Of a DNA stretch of 64,000 nt, positions 39,994-49,249 are shown in pieces; the first letter of the stretch is position 1; each line of letters opens with the position of its first letter. The stretch is from Vanrija pseudolonga (taxonomy: Eukaryota; Basidiomycota; Tremellomycetes; Trichosporonales; Trichosporonaceae). The notes below the pieces were generated by a model that saw only the letters and a list, made by a program, of their open reading frames with translations, was not told the DNA's origin and did not search any database. Position numbers and translations under genes: made by a program. Where the stretch lies: contig NC_085852.1 of the NCBI RefSeq assembly GCF_020906515.1, positions 248,001 through 312,000 of the forward strand, written 5' to 3'.

Positions 39994-41778
39994 CTAGAAG
40001 TTGTATAGCTCGTGCAGGGGCGTCTGGTCGGTCGCCGTCGGGATGACAATGTTGTCCGCGTCCACCTTCGGCACATACCATGACCAGTCGCCGCCATGCA
40101 GCTCGGCGTGGGTGCGGCCGTTGCCGATCCAGTTGAAGCGCTCCTTGCCCTGCCGCTCGTCGGGGTATCGCGTCCACTCGAACTCCTCCCAGCAGGGCTG
40201 GAGGAGCGCATCGAAGAGGTGGAGCGACGTGCCGCACCAGATGGCGCGCACCTTGCCGTCCTTCGAGCCGTTCTTGTACCAGCTCGAGCAGGGCTGCGTG
40301 TGCACAGTGCGCTTGAGGTACTCGTCGAGGTAGGCGGTGAAGTCGATCACGGCGTCGCTGTGCACGCACACCGACTGGTACCGTTCGCGCTGGAGCTTGA
40401 AGACGAACCTCAGAATGTGGTCGAGGATCCGCTCGAGCCCGCCGAGGAAGTCGCCGTTGAACGACATGAGCCCCGGCCCAGCAACCGTGAAGTAGTTGGG
40501 CATGTCCTCGGCGTGTGCGGTGAGGTATGCGCGCGCCTCCTCCTTGAACAAGGGGGTGCCGTTGCGCCCCTTGACGCTGAAGGACGGGTAGAATGTTGTG
40601 TCGAACCCCGTCGCCCAGATGATCGCGTCGTACTCGCGCAGCTTGCCGTCCGCGTCGATGAGCCCCGTGGGCGTCACCTCGGTCACGCTGGAGCGCACGA
40701 CGTCGACATTGTCGGCCGTGATGGCCTGAAAGTAGCCCACGGCGGGGGTGAGTCGGCGGCACCCGATCGACCACTTGGGCAGGAAGAGTGGAAGCAGCTC
40801 GGGCTTCTTGGCGAGCTTCTCCGTCGTCATCTGGACGTACAGCGCCTCGGCCGCCTCGCGGTGCGGGGACACGATCTCCGTGATTCCGTCCGTGAACATC
40901 TTGTTGGTCGTGTTGAGAATCGCCTTGCGGTGCTTCTGCACCTCGTCGGGGCTGGTGCGGAACGTTTCCTTATGCTCGTCCGTGTAGTGCGGGTTGGCGA
41001 AGCGCGGGTCGTCGCTCGTGAGCGCCTGCATAAAGTCGAGCCCCCACTGCTCGGCGCGCGCGTCGGCGCCGAACGGCGTCACGACCCACGTCTCGGAGCG
41101 GATGTACTGGTCGACATGGGCCGCCTCCTTCTGGATCTCGGGCAGGATCTGGAGCGACGACGAGCCGGCGCCGACGAGCGCCACGCGCTGCCCCTTGAAC
41201 TCGCTTGTCGGGGTCTTGTTCCACGTCGCCGAGTGGAACTGGCGGCCCTTGAAGCTCTCCATGCCCTTGAGCTTTGGCGTGCTCGGCTGCGAGAGCAGCC
41301 CCGAGCCGTTGATGAGCACGGGCGCCGAGTCCTTGAACTTCTCGCCGGTGTTCACGTCCTCGAGCTCGAGCTCCCACTCGGCTTTGGCCTCGTTCCACGT
41401 GGCGCTCAGCACGCGCGTGTTGAAGCGTGTGATGTCGCGGATGTTGGTCTTGGACGCAGCGAACTCGGCATACCGCTGGCAGTCGGCCCCGGGCGCCTGG
41501 AAGCGCGACCACCCGCTCCACGGCGCCCAGGACAAAGTGTACCCGTGCGAAGGCACATCGCACGCCACGCCGGGATATGTGTTGTTGTACCAGGTGCCCC
41601 CGACGTCCGGGTTGCGCTCGTACACCACCGGCTTGATGCCAAGCCCGTACTGCTGGATGCGGGCGGCGAAGTGGATGCCGAGCAGGCCCGCCCCGATAAA
41701 GATGACCTTGTACTCGCGGCACTCGCGGATGGCGTGCCCCTCGCGCGGAGGAGGTGGGGGTTGTGTCGTGTCGCCCAT
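39994..41778 (-). CDS. Flavin monooxygenase of the Baeyer-Villiger type (594 aa), single exon
   Basis: The start MGDTTQPPPPPREGHAIREC was preferred to an ATG 38 codons upstream, which adds a leader with no domain content. Motifs in order: FAD-binding GAGLLG (29-34); DVGGTWYNNTYPGVACDVPS; the BVMO fingerprint FKGRQFHSATWN (F-x-G-x3-H-x3-W); NADPH-binding VALVGAGSSSLQI (~211); and AIIWATGFDTTFYPSF (~405). Length and motif order fit class B type I monooxygenases, which insert oxygen into ketones using FAD, NADPH and O2. The substrate is unknown. Association with an AtuA-like gene 12 kb away makes a terpenoid or other branched ketone possible (inference). Confidence 0.88.
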   Translation of the reverse strand: MGDTTQPPPPPREGHAIRECREYKVIFIGAGLLGIHFAARIQQYGLGIKPVVYERNPDVGGTWYNNTYPGVACDVPSHGYTLSWAPWSGWSRFQAPGADCQRYAEFAASKTNIRDITRFNTRVLSATWNEAKAEWELELEDVNTGEKFKDSAPVLINGSGLLSQPSTPKLKGMESFKGRQFHSATWNKTPTSEFKGQRVALVGAGSSSLQILPEIQKEAAHVDQYIRSETWVVTPFGADARAEQWGLDFMQALTSDDPRFANPHYTDEHKETFRTSPDEVQKHRKAILNTTNKMFTDGITEIVSPHREAAEALYVQMTTEKLAKKPELLPLFLPKWSIGCRRLTPAVGYFQAITADNVDVVRSSVTEVTPTGLIDADGKLREYDAIIWATGFDTTFYPSFSVKGRNGTPLFKEEARAYLTAHAEDMPNYFTVAGPGLMSFNGDFLGGLERILDHILRFVFKLQRERYQSVCVHSDAVIDFTAYLDEYLKRTVHTQPCSSWYKNGSKDGKVRAIWCGTSLHLFDALLQPCWEEFEWTRYPDERQGKERFNWIGNGRTHAELHGGDWSWYVPKVDADNIVIPTATDQTPLHELYNF

Positions 41779-42547
41779 GCTGCTTGCTTGCTGGATTGTG
41801 GGGATAGCTGGCGGAGGGGTGGCCAGGCCAGCAAGGTCATGGGGATGCGTTATATACCTCGCCCCCGGCGCTGAGATGACTAGCCCCGGCACACACGGGA
41901 ACCCGTCAATGACATAGCCGCGCGTCAGGTGACATTGTCGGGCACCAACTGACTGTCTCGCTGTCTCGCTCTCGTGCCGAGGTCGCCGCTAATGTGCCAA
42001 AGTGGAATCTGGGCGCGGTGGGCCCCGGTTGCCCCCTGACCCGGGCCCCATTCGATTCCCATCAGCTGGAACGCCGCCGGCAAAGAGTGGGCAGTGGATG
42101 ATAAACTGTCAGATTGCTGAGGTGATGAGGTGAGATTTTGGCCGTGCGTTTATCTGGCCACCCAGCAAAGAGACGACGTACCATGCAACCATAGTCATGA
42201 CGCGGCGAACAGCTTAGCTCAGCTCAGGATCGCACCCCCAAGGCTCTGGGGCAACGATCCGAAGTTAGAATCGCCTAAATGTCTTGCAGAGGAGTGGCGA
42301 GCGAGACTGCGGGCGAGTGCAGGGAGCAGACGCCACCGGCGGCGGCGGTGGAGAAGGTGGGGGGACAATCGGGACGAGGTGCACGGACAATGTGGCGTCC
42401 GGCCCGGGTGGCGTGGCCATGTGAGCGCGTCCCGACGACCTCCATCCATCCCATCACTTATACACTCTCCATCACTCAAGACTACAACTCGACGAACTAG
42501 GCCTGTTGGGCACTTGTGGAGGTGTGATGGCGGCCTGACTGCAGTGT

Positions 42548-42778
42548 TTGATGGCGACGAAGTGGCATCTGACATCTGGTGTTCACAACAACGGCGATCA
42601 CAACAATGGCCATCCATTCATCCATCACTGGCGATCACAACTCACTCTGCTCTACCAGAGCGGTGTGGACACGCCTGAGTCTTGGTACGAGGACTACTTC
42701 TACGGCAACTTCCGTACCCGCGACCTCGGCGAGTATGCCGAGGCGGGCTATCCTCATGCCCGCATCCGCGAGCTGTGA
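42548..42778 (+). pseudogene. Orphan small frame, possible relic of the F1-F6 family
   Basis: The first half (MMATKWHLTSGVHNNGDHNN...) looks like translated leader. From 42674 the frame becomes strongly coding-like (PESWYEDYFYGNFRTRDLGE, then YAEAGYPHARIREL, stop) with C-ending codons. A CTCTACCAG just before 42659 would make a good acceptor, so it may be a stranded 3' exon. DLGEYAEAG recalls the LGAYA ending of F3 and F5 exon 3. No partner exons were found. Confidence 0.35.
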
Positions 42779-43367
42779 CGGTCTCCTAAGCTTTTGTCTC
42801 TCTGCCATTCGGTAATACCTGCATATTCTGATACCCCTTGTCATATCGGCTGTGATGCATTTCTCGTCCATCCGATGCTCCACAATGAGCTACGAGCACG
42901 CTTCAATAGCCCAGGTCTGGCCATGTCTGGTGCATGGTTTGAACTGATCGGAGCAGTGCAGTGCAGACAGACGGCTGCTGGCTTGTTGTTGTGCCGAGGC
43001 TGGTGTTATTCTGTTGGTGTGGCAGTCATTGTGCTGCGTTCCAACCATTGTGTGGCACATTGCCTGCATTATGTGTCCATGGTTCACTTACTGTATGATG
43101 AGGCCAAAGTCCCCAACAAACCCGGATGCCCGTCCCCGAAAAGAGGCGTGCGATAATGCAATGCGCGATTCGTCCTCCTCCATATTGTCGAGTGATGAGG
43201 CACGGCTCAACACAATGTTAACTGCAAGTGAAAGTGGCAGTCCTTGTTGTGTTCATCATCCGACCATCAATCTCGTTCTCGAACATCAGTTGTCTGATGC
43301 TGTTCTCCCGACTGTACATTGTGCTGCCTCGTCTCAGAACGATGCATCGTCCTTCACGCAGAAGCAG

Positions 43368-43373
43368 TATAAA
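43368..43373 (+). promoter_or_regulatory. TATA box (TATAAA) of gene F1
   Basis: TATAAA lies 61 bp before the F1 ATG at 43429 and is followed by a CT-rich leader. Confidence 0.5.
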
Positions 43374-43428
43374 GACACCTCCTGCATCTGCTCGTCCTCG
43401 CCAACCACCTCAACTAGCAAACCGCAAC

Positions 43429-44162
43429 ATGTCTCTCGACGGCAGGCCCATCATGGGCTGGACCAGCCACGGCCTGTACCGCTACCCCATCCAGAACGAG
43501 GCCGAACTGGACCCGGAATACACCTCCTCCGAGGGGTGCGCGGGTGACTCAGACTCGGACGGCGACGCCTCCACCGCCAGTACGCCGATGGACGAGGACC
43601 TCGAGTTCGAGCTCAACTACGCCCACGTTGCCGGCGGCGTGCCGCCCGCGAACACGGAGCGTGACCCCATGCTGAGCGACCTCGCTCTCGCTGCGATGCG
43701 TTTCGAGAGCGCGCACAACCAGGAGGACTGGGACGCGATTCCTGAAGTGGTGGTGGTGCTGAACATCATCTACCAGGTTCTTGCTCGGTGAGTGCGTGGC
43801 GCAGTGGCATGTCCCTGACTGAACGCTCCAGTCGCAACAGCCTCCGCGACAGCGGCCTCGGGACCACCCGCTACCCCGTGTGGAAGACGGAGCGCCTGCG
43901 TAACATTGACGCCGCCTACGACCGGGTGAGGTTCGGGCTGTGCGGCACCACGACTGAACGCCAGGCCGTCCTGCAGCTCTCGTACGGGAGGAAGAAGCTG
44001 CGCCCGCCGCAGGAGGTCGTCCGCGCGCTCGCCTTCGTTGCCCTCGAGGCTACGTACGACGAGGACCTCGACTTTCCTGGCGGATGGCCGAGAGGCGCGC
44101 AGGTCAAGCAGGTCAGCCATCCCTACGGCGAGCTGCTGGGGTCTCACTGGGACTTCAGTTGA
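43429..44162 (+). CDS. F1, novel three-exon family member (216 aa)
   Basis: Exons are 43429-43787, 43832-43925 and 43965-44162. Exon 1 has an acidic, Ser/Asp-rich segment (GDSDSDGDASTASTPMDED) and ends in the family helix VVVVLNIIYQVLA. Intron 1 (phase 2) precedes RRNSLRDSG. Exon 2 (31 codons) ends NIDAAYDR before a phase-0 intron of 39 nt (GTGAGG ... CGCCAG). Exon 3 carries VVRALAFVALEATYDEDLDF, then GGWPRGAQ and LLGSHW. The 39-nt intron could be read through in frame, but its position matches the five sister genes. No known domain is recognised. Confidence 0.72.
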
Positions 44163-44550
44163 GCGGTAAGGAAGGCCGCCCTTAGTGATTCGTGTTCATC
44201 GGTTATATAGTACTTGCCTTCGTGTCTCGCACATGCATTTCGACTGAAATCAACTTTGGAGGTGTGGACTGGAAGTGGAAGAGCAAGGTTCAAGGCGTGT
44301 AGACCAAGGCGGACACATGATTGCAGGACTTCGACGCATACAGGTTCACACAAGGACGGGCCACTGTGAAACAAGTGTGGCCGGTGAAGATCGGTGTCGT
44401 CCTCTAACACATCTGACACTGGAACCCCGATCGGCCAGCAACAATACCAGTTTCTCCCAAGCACCGGCACATTCACTTCCCGGTAGCCAGCTCTCAAGGG
44501 CATTTAAGCGCCGGTGCTGTTGGGAGTGGCCCGGTCATCGCAACGATACG

Positions 44551-45395
44551 ATGGACATCGACACACGCACCCCCTCCATCCCGTTCCCGACCTCCAGCAC
44601 CATCCCTGCCCACGTGCCGAGTCGTAAGCGCCGCAAGTCCAAGTATAAGCCCAGCAAGAACAAGCACAGGAACAACGCCGAGAAGCAGGACCCCAGTTAT
44701 GTCCCGTCCCCGAACGACTCGGCCTCAGACGGCGAGGGGAGCGAGAGCGACGCCCCAGTCCCCGACGAGGTCGACATGCTTAACGCAGACAACACCGCAA
44801 ACGGCCACCTCTCCGGCGACTATGAGTCCAAGCTCCGCATCCTTTGCGACCCTTTCACGTCGGACCCCCTCGCGAAGGCCATTCTCCTCGCGAAGGACTT
44901 GGCGGTGAAGGAGGTGGAGGTGGCGCAGCTGGAGGACGACTGGCGACGTATCAAGGGGACCACCCTGCGCCTGTGTCTCGTTGACGAGGTGCTCCACCTG
45001 TGAGCGCATGGTTGATGAACGTGCCGCTCACATTCACAGCCGTGACCAGGCTCGCCGTCGGGGCGCGGGATCCCGCTCTCCCAAGTTTGCCGACTGGATG
45101 GCCGCGCGCAAGGCCGACTTTGACGCGGCGTATTCCAAGGTGAGGCGCCACTGGGGGAAAGCTGACACAGACAAAGATGGTGCAGGAACTCCCCCTCAAA
45201 CAGAATCGCATCGCGCTCGACTACGCCCCGGCGCTTCGACTCTGCATGCTCGCCCTGCAGTGTACCTACATGAGCTGCTTTGACGCCGACGAGCGGTGGC
45301 CCGATGACCGGCACGTCGTGATTGAGCTGTCCGAGCTGGGGTCGTACCAGTGGTTCTTTTGGTTTTATCGGCGCGTAGGCCGAGGAGAATCCTGA
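44551..45395 (+). CDS. F2, novel three-exon family member with basic N-terminus (257 aa)
   Basis: Exons are 44551-44999, 45040-45139 and 45171-45395. Exon 1 opens with an NLS-like run (PSRKRRKSKYKPSKNKHRNN, residues ~27-46), then an acidic stretch (SDGEGSESDAPVPDEVDM), and ends TTLRLCLVDEVLHL. Intron 1 is in phase 2 before RDQARRRGAG. Exon 2 ends DFDAAYSK at a phase-0 intron. Exon 3 begins TKMVQELPL and holds LRLCMLALQCTYMSCFDADE, RWPDDRH and LGSYQWFFWFYRR. It is likely nuclear from the basic cluster (inference). The short second intron (31 nt, GTGAGG ... ACACAG) has an alternative acceptor 6 bp downstream. Confidence 0.72.
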
Positions 45396-45813
45396 GACGT
45401 TCTGTAGCTGACGTGAAGTATAAAGTATGAATGTGTGTTTTTTGAAGTCCCACAACGATGCCGCCGGCTTGGCATGATGCAAGTGCACAACTCAGCTCGA
45501 CGAGGAGAATGCGCTGGGACCAGTCACGAATGACGTATTACGACCGTGGTATGCATAATTGAGAGCAACTGATGATAGGATGAACAACACAGACGGTCGC
45601 AACTCTGCTTATCCAGGAGAACAATACCGCACAGTCGACCCTCAAACGCACGCGAAAGGTAGTGCCACAAAGGCATGTGGCACGGAGAGATTGTGCCACA
45701 GTTGTTTCACCACACGGCTCACGGGCTGCACAGTGCGAAAGAAACAGCGCATAAAGGTTCGTCCTCCCACGGCTCTCCCTCCTCCTTCTCCTCGCCACCC
45801 AACCCATCTCCCA

Positions 45814-46652
45814 ATGCCCCCCGACAACACGCCTCCCCGGACCCCGCCCGACGCCGGCCCCGGCCACCCGAGCTCTCCAGTATGGCAAGACGACGAGTCC
45901 TTCTCATTCTCATCCGACAGCCTGGACTGGCAACCGCCCGACATGTCCTTCGCCACCTCGCAGGACATCACGGACGACTCGATCGAGCTCCGAACCCCGC
46001 CAGGCAGCGACGACGATCCCCACATTCCCCTCCTGAACCACGGCGAGGCGTCCATCGCTTACCCTCTCACCTTCGACGACTGGAGCGACCTCGAAGACGT
46101 CTCGTTCGTGAGCGAGGTGCCGACCGAGCCGTACCCCTCTTTCTTCGATCCTGTCGGCAACAACGACCTCGGCGCTGTGATTACGCAGGCGGCTGACCGG
46201 GCATCTGACGACGTCATGGACGCTATGAACACGATGGACTTTTCGGGCGTCACGGAGCTCAGTGTGCGGCTGATGGTCGTGTCGGTCGTGCTCGAGATGT
46301 AAGAGTCTCGGTGCCTCTGGTCCTGCTGACTACATATTCAGGCGCGACGAATCTCGGCGGTCCGGTCCAGCCGCGACGTTCAACGAGTGGGAGTCTCGCC
46401 GGATTCGCCAGTTCAGCGGCGTGTACCGCAAGGCATGTGCCCATACGCTGCCGCGCTGACAAGACACAGGCGCGCAGCGAGGCCGTGTTCACGCTAACCC
46501 GCCTCCTGCCTTCCCGAGAGTCAACCTTCCGCCTCATTCGCGTCGCCTTGCAGTCCACCTTCGATGCGAGGGACTCCCTTGAGCCGTGGCCAGGCAGCCA
46601 GGAGGCCGACTTCGACGCGGCAGAGCTGGGGGCCTATGCCCCCGACCCGTAG
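45814..46652 (+). CDS. F3, novel three-exon family member with a GC-AG intron (252 aa)
   Basis: Exons are 45814-46298, 46342-46432 and 46470-46652. The N-terminus is Pro-rich, then acidic (DDESFSFSSDSLDW). Exon 1 ends LSVRLMVVSVVLE, intron 1 is in phase 2, and exon 2 runs MRDESRRSGPAATFNEWESR, ending GVYRK. Intron 2 starts GCATGT rather than GT. Only this GC-AG choice keeps the frame and the conserved phase-0 position. Exon 3 holds FRLIRVALQSTFDARDSLEP, WPGSQ and LGAYAPDP. The start MPPDNTPPRTPP was chosen because upstream codons lack conservation. Confidence 0.7.
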
Positions 46653-46910
46653 GAGTCACCGCGACTCGAGGCCTCGTCATCGTATGTATACAAGCATGAG
46701 AGATATGTAGTTCAAACTGTCAGCGGTATCAACATGCGCCGAGATTGAGGAGCACCACAAGCCGCTCAGTCCATCAGGTGTTTATCCTGGCAGCAGGGAC
46801 CCTCTCATGTCGACTCTTCCTGACCCCATCACCCGACTGACTTGTATTTAACTCCCCTCCGCCAGCAACATGCAATCTCACCAACCACCACACCACAGCA
46901 CAACACAACA

Positions 46911-47480
46911 ATGCCCCACTTCCCAAACACCTTCAATGCCATGGACCCGTACAGCACGTACGGGTCCGGCACGGCGCGCCGCGCCGCGCGCGAGACGGTC
47001 GCGCGGTTCCAGTCGCCGGCGGTCACGCTTCGCACTGCTGCGGAGCGTGGTGCCGCGCGTGTCAACAATGCCCTCTGCTCGAGCGACTGGAGCGGCGTCA
47101 CGCCGCTCGAGGTGAACCTCTACATCACGCACCAGGTGCTCCTTGAGTGAGTGCTGTTTGCTACGTCGCTGATAAAAACAGGCGCGACGAGGAGCGTGAC
47201 GCTGGTGTCAGGCATTACGACTTTGACACCTTCGAGGCAGCGCGCATGGAGCGCTTTGGTGCGGCCTTGATCTGGGTACGTCTGGATGGGACGGAGTATG
47301 CTGATGCCATTCCAGGCCCAGAATGCTCCAGTTGACATCGACATGACGGCCGCTCTCGGTCTCTGCCTCATGGCGCTGCAGCACACGCACACCGAGGTGT
47401 TCGATTGGCCCCAGGAGAAGTCGGTGCCCTACAATGCTTCTGTGCTCGGCCCCTACATGTTCGTCGAGTGGTGGAACTAG
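46911..47480 (+). CDS. F4, shortest member of the novel three-exon family (164 aa)
   Basis: Exons are 46911-47146, 47182-47275 and 47316-47480. The N-terminal part is brief (MPHFPNTFNAMDPYSTYGSG; an alternative Met at residue 11), followed by an Arg/Ala-rich helix (TARRAARETVARF) and the family helix LEVNLYITHQVLLE. Intron 1 is in phase 2 before RDEERDAGV. Exon 2 ends RMERFGAALIW (phase 0), with the donor GTACGT. Exon 3 holds TAALGLCLMALQHTHTEVFD, WPQEK and LGPYMFVEWWN. Because it has almost only the shared core, F4 defines the minimal domain of about 130 residues. Confidence 0.73.
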
Positions 47481-47818
47481 AGCTGCCACGCTGCACTGTA
47501 TGGCGTACTGCGTACGTATAGCCATGTAGATTTCGTATAGGCCATGTAGATCATATATGAGTTATGTTTGTGTAATCCATTCTCGGTGACATTGTGCAAA
47601 CAACCGAAGCACATGAGGCCGTGAACTGATGTCGCGGCGATCAAACACACTCGCCCAATCCGCCACATCCTTGTTCACGCACCAACACAACTGCGTCACA
47701 TCACCCCATGTGCGTCCCCCTTCGCTCTTGACTCGCCAGGCATCCGCCGTGTGTGTTCATAAGCACTGGAGCCACGCCATGCCACTTCAAACCGCTACTC
47801 CACTCACCACCTTTCCCC

Positions 47819-48901
47819 ATGGCCACCCCACCAGCCTTCGCAGCAGGCCTACAGCCCCCCCTCTCCGCCATGCGCAGCACGCTCCCCCAGCCCCCGCCTT
47901 TCGAATGGCAGCCTACAGAAGTCCCCTTCTACGCCCGCCGCCCGCCGCCGTTCATCCGCGTCCGCGCGCTGGGGCACGTGCTCGCGCGTCTCGGCATGAC
48001 GGAGGAGGAGGCGCTCGCCATGGGGTCGCGGTACAGCAACTGGTTTATCGAGGCGCTTGAGCGTGGCGAGTGGCGCCGGTTCGCTCCCCAGGGGGTGGTG
48101 TACCCACACCAGCCGGTGTACGCCGAGCCGGCGGTTAAGGACGAGCGTGACCGCTCTGCGACTCCCGAACCGCGCGCGGCGGGGGCATACATGTACGACG
48201 ACGAGCCGCCCGTCAAGCGTGAGCCGCGCTCCCCGAGCCCCGCGGTCAAGGAGGAGCCTGGTGCCCCTTATGTCAAGCAAGAGCGGGCCACGCCAGAGGT
48301 CAAGACTCAGCCTGAATCACCAAAGGTCAAGACGGAGCCAGCCTCGCCGAAGGTCAAGTTGGAACCCACCTCGCCAAAAGTCAAGCAAGAGCCCCGCACC
48401 CCGCACGCTTCCCCTCCTCCAGTTCCCGCTCGCACCCCAGGTGAAATCATCACCGCAGCAGCCCTACGCGCAGCAGAGGAAGTCAGCGCGTCAATGCTAA
48501 GCGGCGACTGGCGCGCCATCACCCCGCAAACAGTGGCCCTGAACATCGTGTATGAAGTGCTGAGCGAGTAAGTTCAGCCCCCCTGTCCCCGCTAACAGAC
48601 GAAGGCGCGACAGCGTACGCCGCGAGGGAACACGGCGCAGTTTCCGCAAGTGGATGCGCGCGCGTATTGCGTCTATCAAGGCCGCCGCGGAGGATGTAAG
48701 TGGAGTCAAGGAGAGGGCCAGGCTGACGACATGCAGGCCGCCACCCTCCCCGCCCCGCCGTGTCCTTTCGACCAGGCCAAGCGTCTCTGCCTCGTCGCGC
48801 TCGAGGTCACCTTCTGCCTTGGTCGCGACGCGGCGGACGGCTGGCCGGAGTACGCGCGCCGCCCGTTCGACGTTGCGCGGCTCGGCGCGTATGCCGCGTA
48901 G
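47819..48901 (+). CDS. F5, novel family member with a SUMO-consensus-like motif array (334 aa, three exons)
   Basis: Exons are 47819-48567, 48605-48695 and 48737-48901. After a Pro-rich start comes a helical part (RALGHVLARLGMTEEEALAM; WFIEALERGEWRRF, ~50-88). Residues 106-191 hold seven VKxE sites (VKDE, VKRE, VKEE, VKQE, VKTE, VKLE, VKQE) and one VKTQ. Three extend to psi-K-x-E-x-x-S-P (VKREPRSP, VKTEPASP, VKLEPTSP), the phosphorylation-dependent sumoylation pattern. Then come the family core (TVALNIVYEVLSE, phase-2 intron, RDSVRREGTRRSFRKWMRAR, phase-0 intron) and exon 3 (LCLVALEVTFCLGRDAADGW, then PEYARRP and LGAYAA). A nuclear role is likely but inferred. Confidence 0.75.
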
Positions 48902-49249
48902 GTGGTTGTAGTCTTGTTTGGGCATGAATCTGTTTGCAGTGATGTGGCACCGGTGCGACGCGTTGCGTTGAGCGACTGCTTGTCCGAGCGAGATGCTGTA
49001 GGACGAGGTCGTATATGCACGCAACGGTGAGCTTGTACCCACTCACTTGTCGTGCGCGTGGCACCTTTCGCCACACAACCCCACGCCCTCGCCACATCCA
49101 TCACCGCGGCCGTCACGCTCCGTGTCGCCGCCGTCGCCGGCGGGCGCCCGCACACTCGTCGCCGCCGCTCCCACTGACTGACACACGTACAACATTCATT
49201 TCCCCCTCTCTCCCTTCTCTCATTCACACTACCCACAACCACCAGCACG

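Larger units (their letters stand above)
41779..43428. other. Intergenic, 1.65 kb, ahead of the F1-F6 array
   Basis: Apart from the small coding-like exon at 42548-42778 and the F1 promoter, nothing is supported. The stretch at 42990-43080 has lower GC than its surroundings. Confidence 0.45.

Noticed and set aside
40096-41874. A 592-residue plus-strand open frame
   Set aside because: It is antisense to the Baeyer-Villiger monooxygenase. High GC removes stops on the reverse strand. The composition is Arg/Val/Leu/His-skewed and no motif is present.
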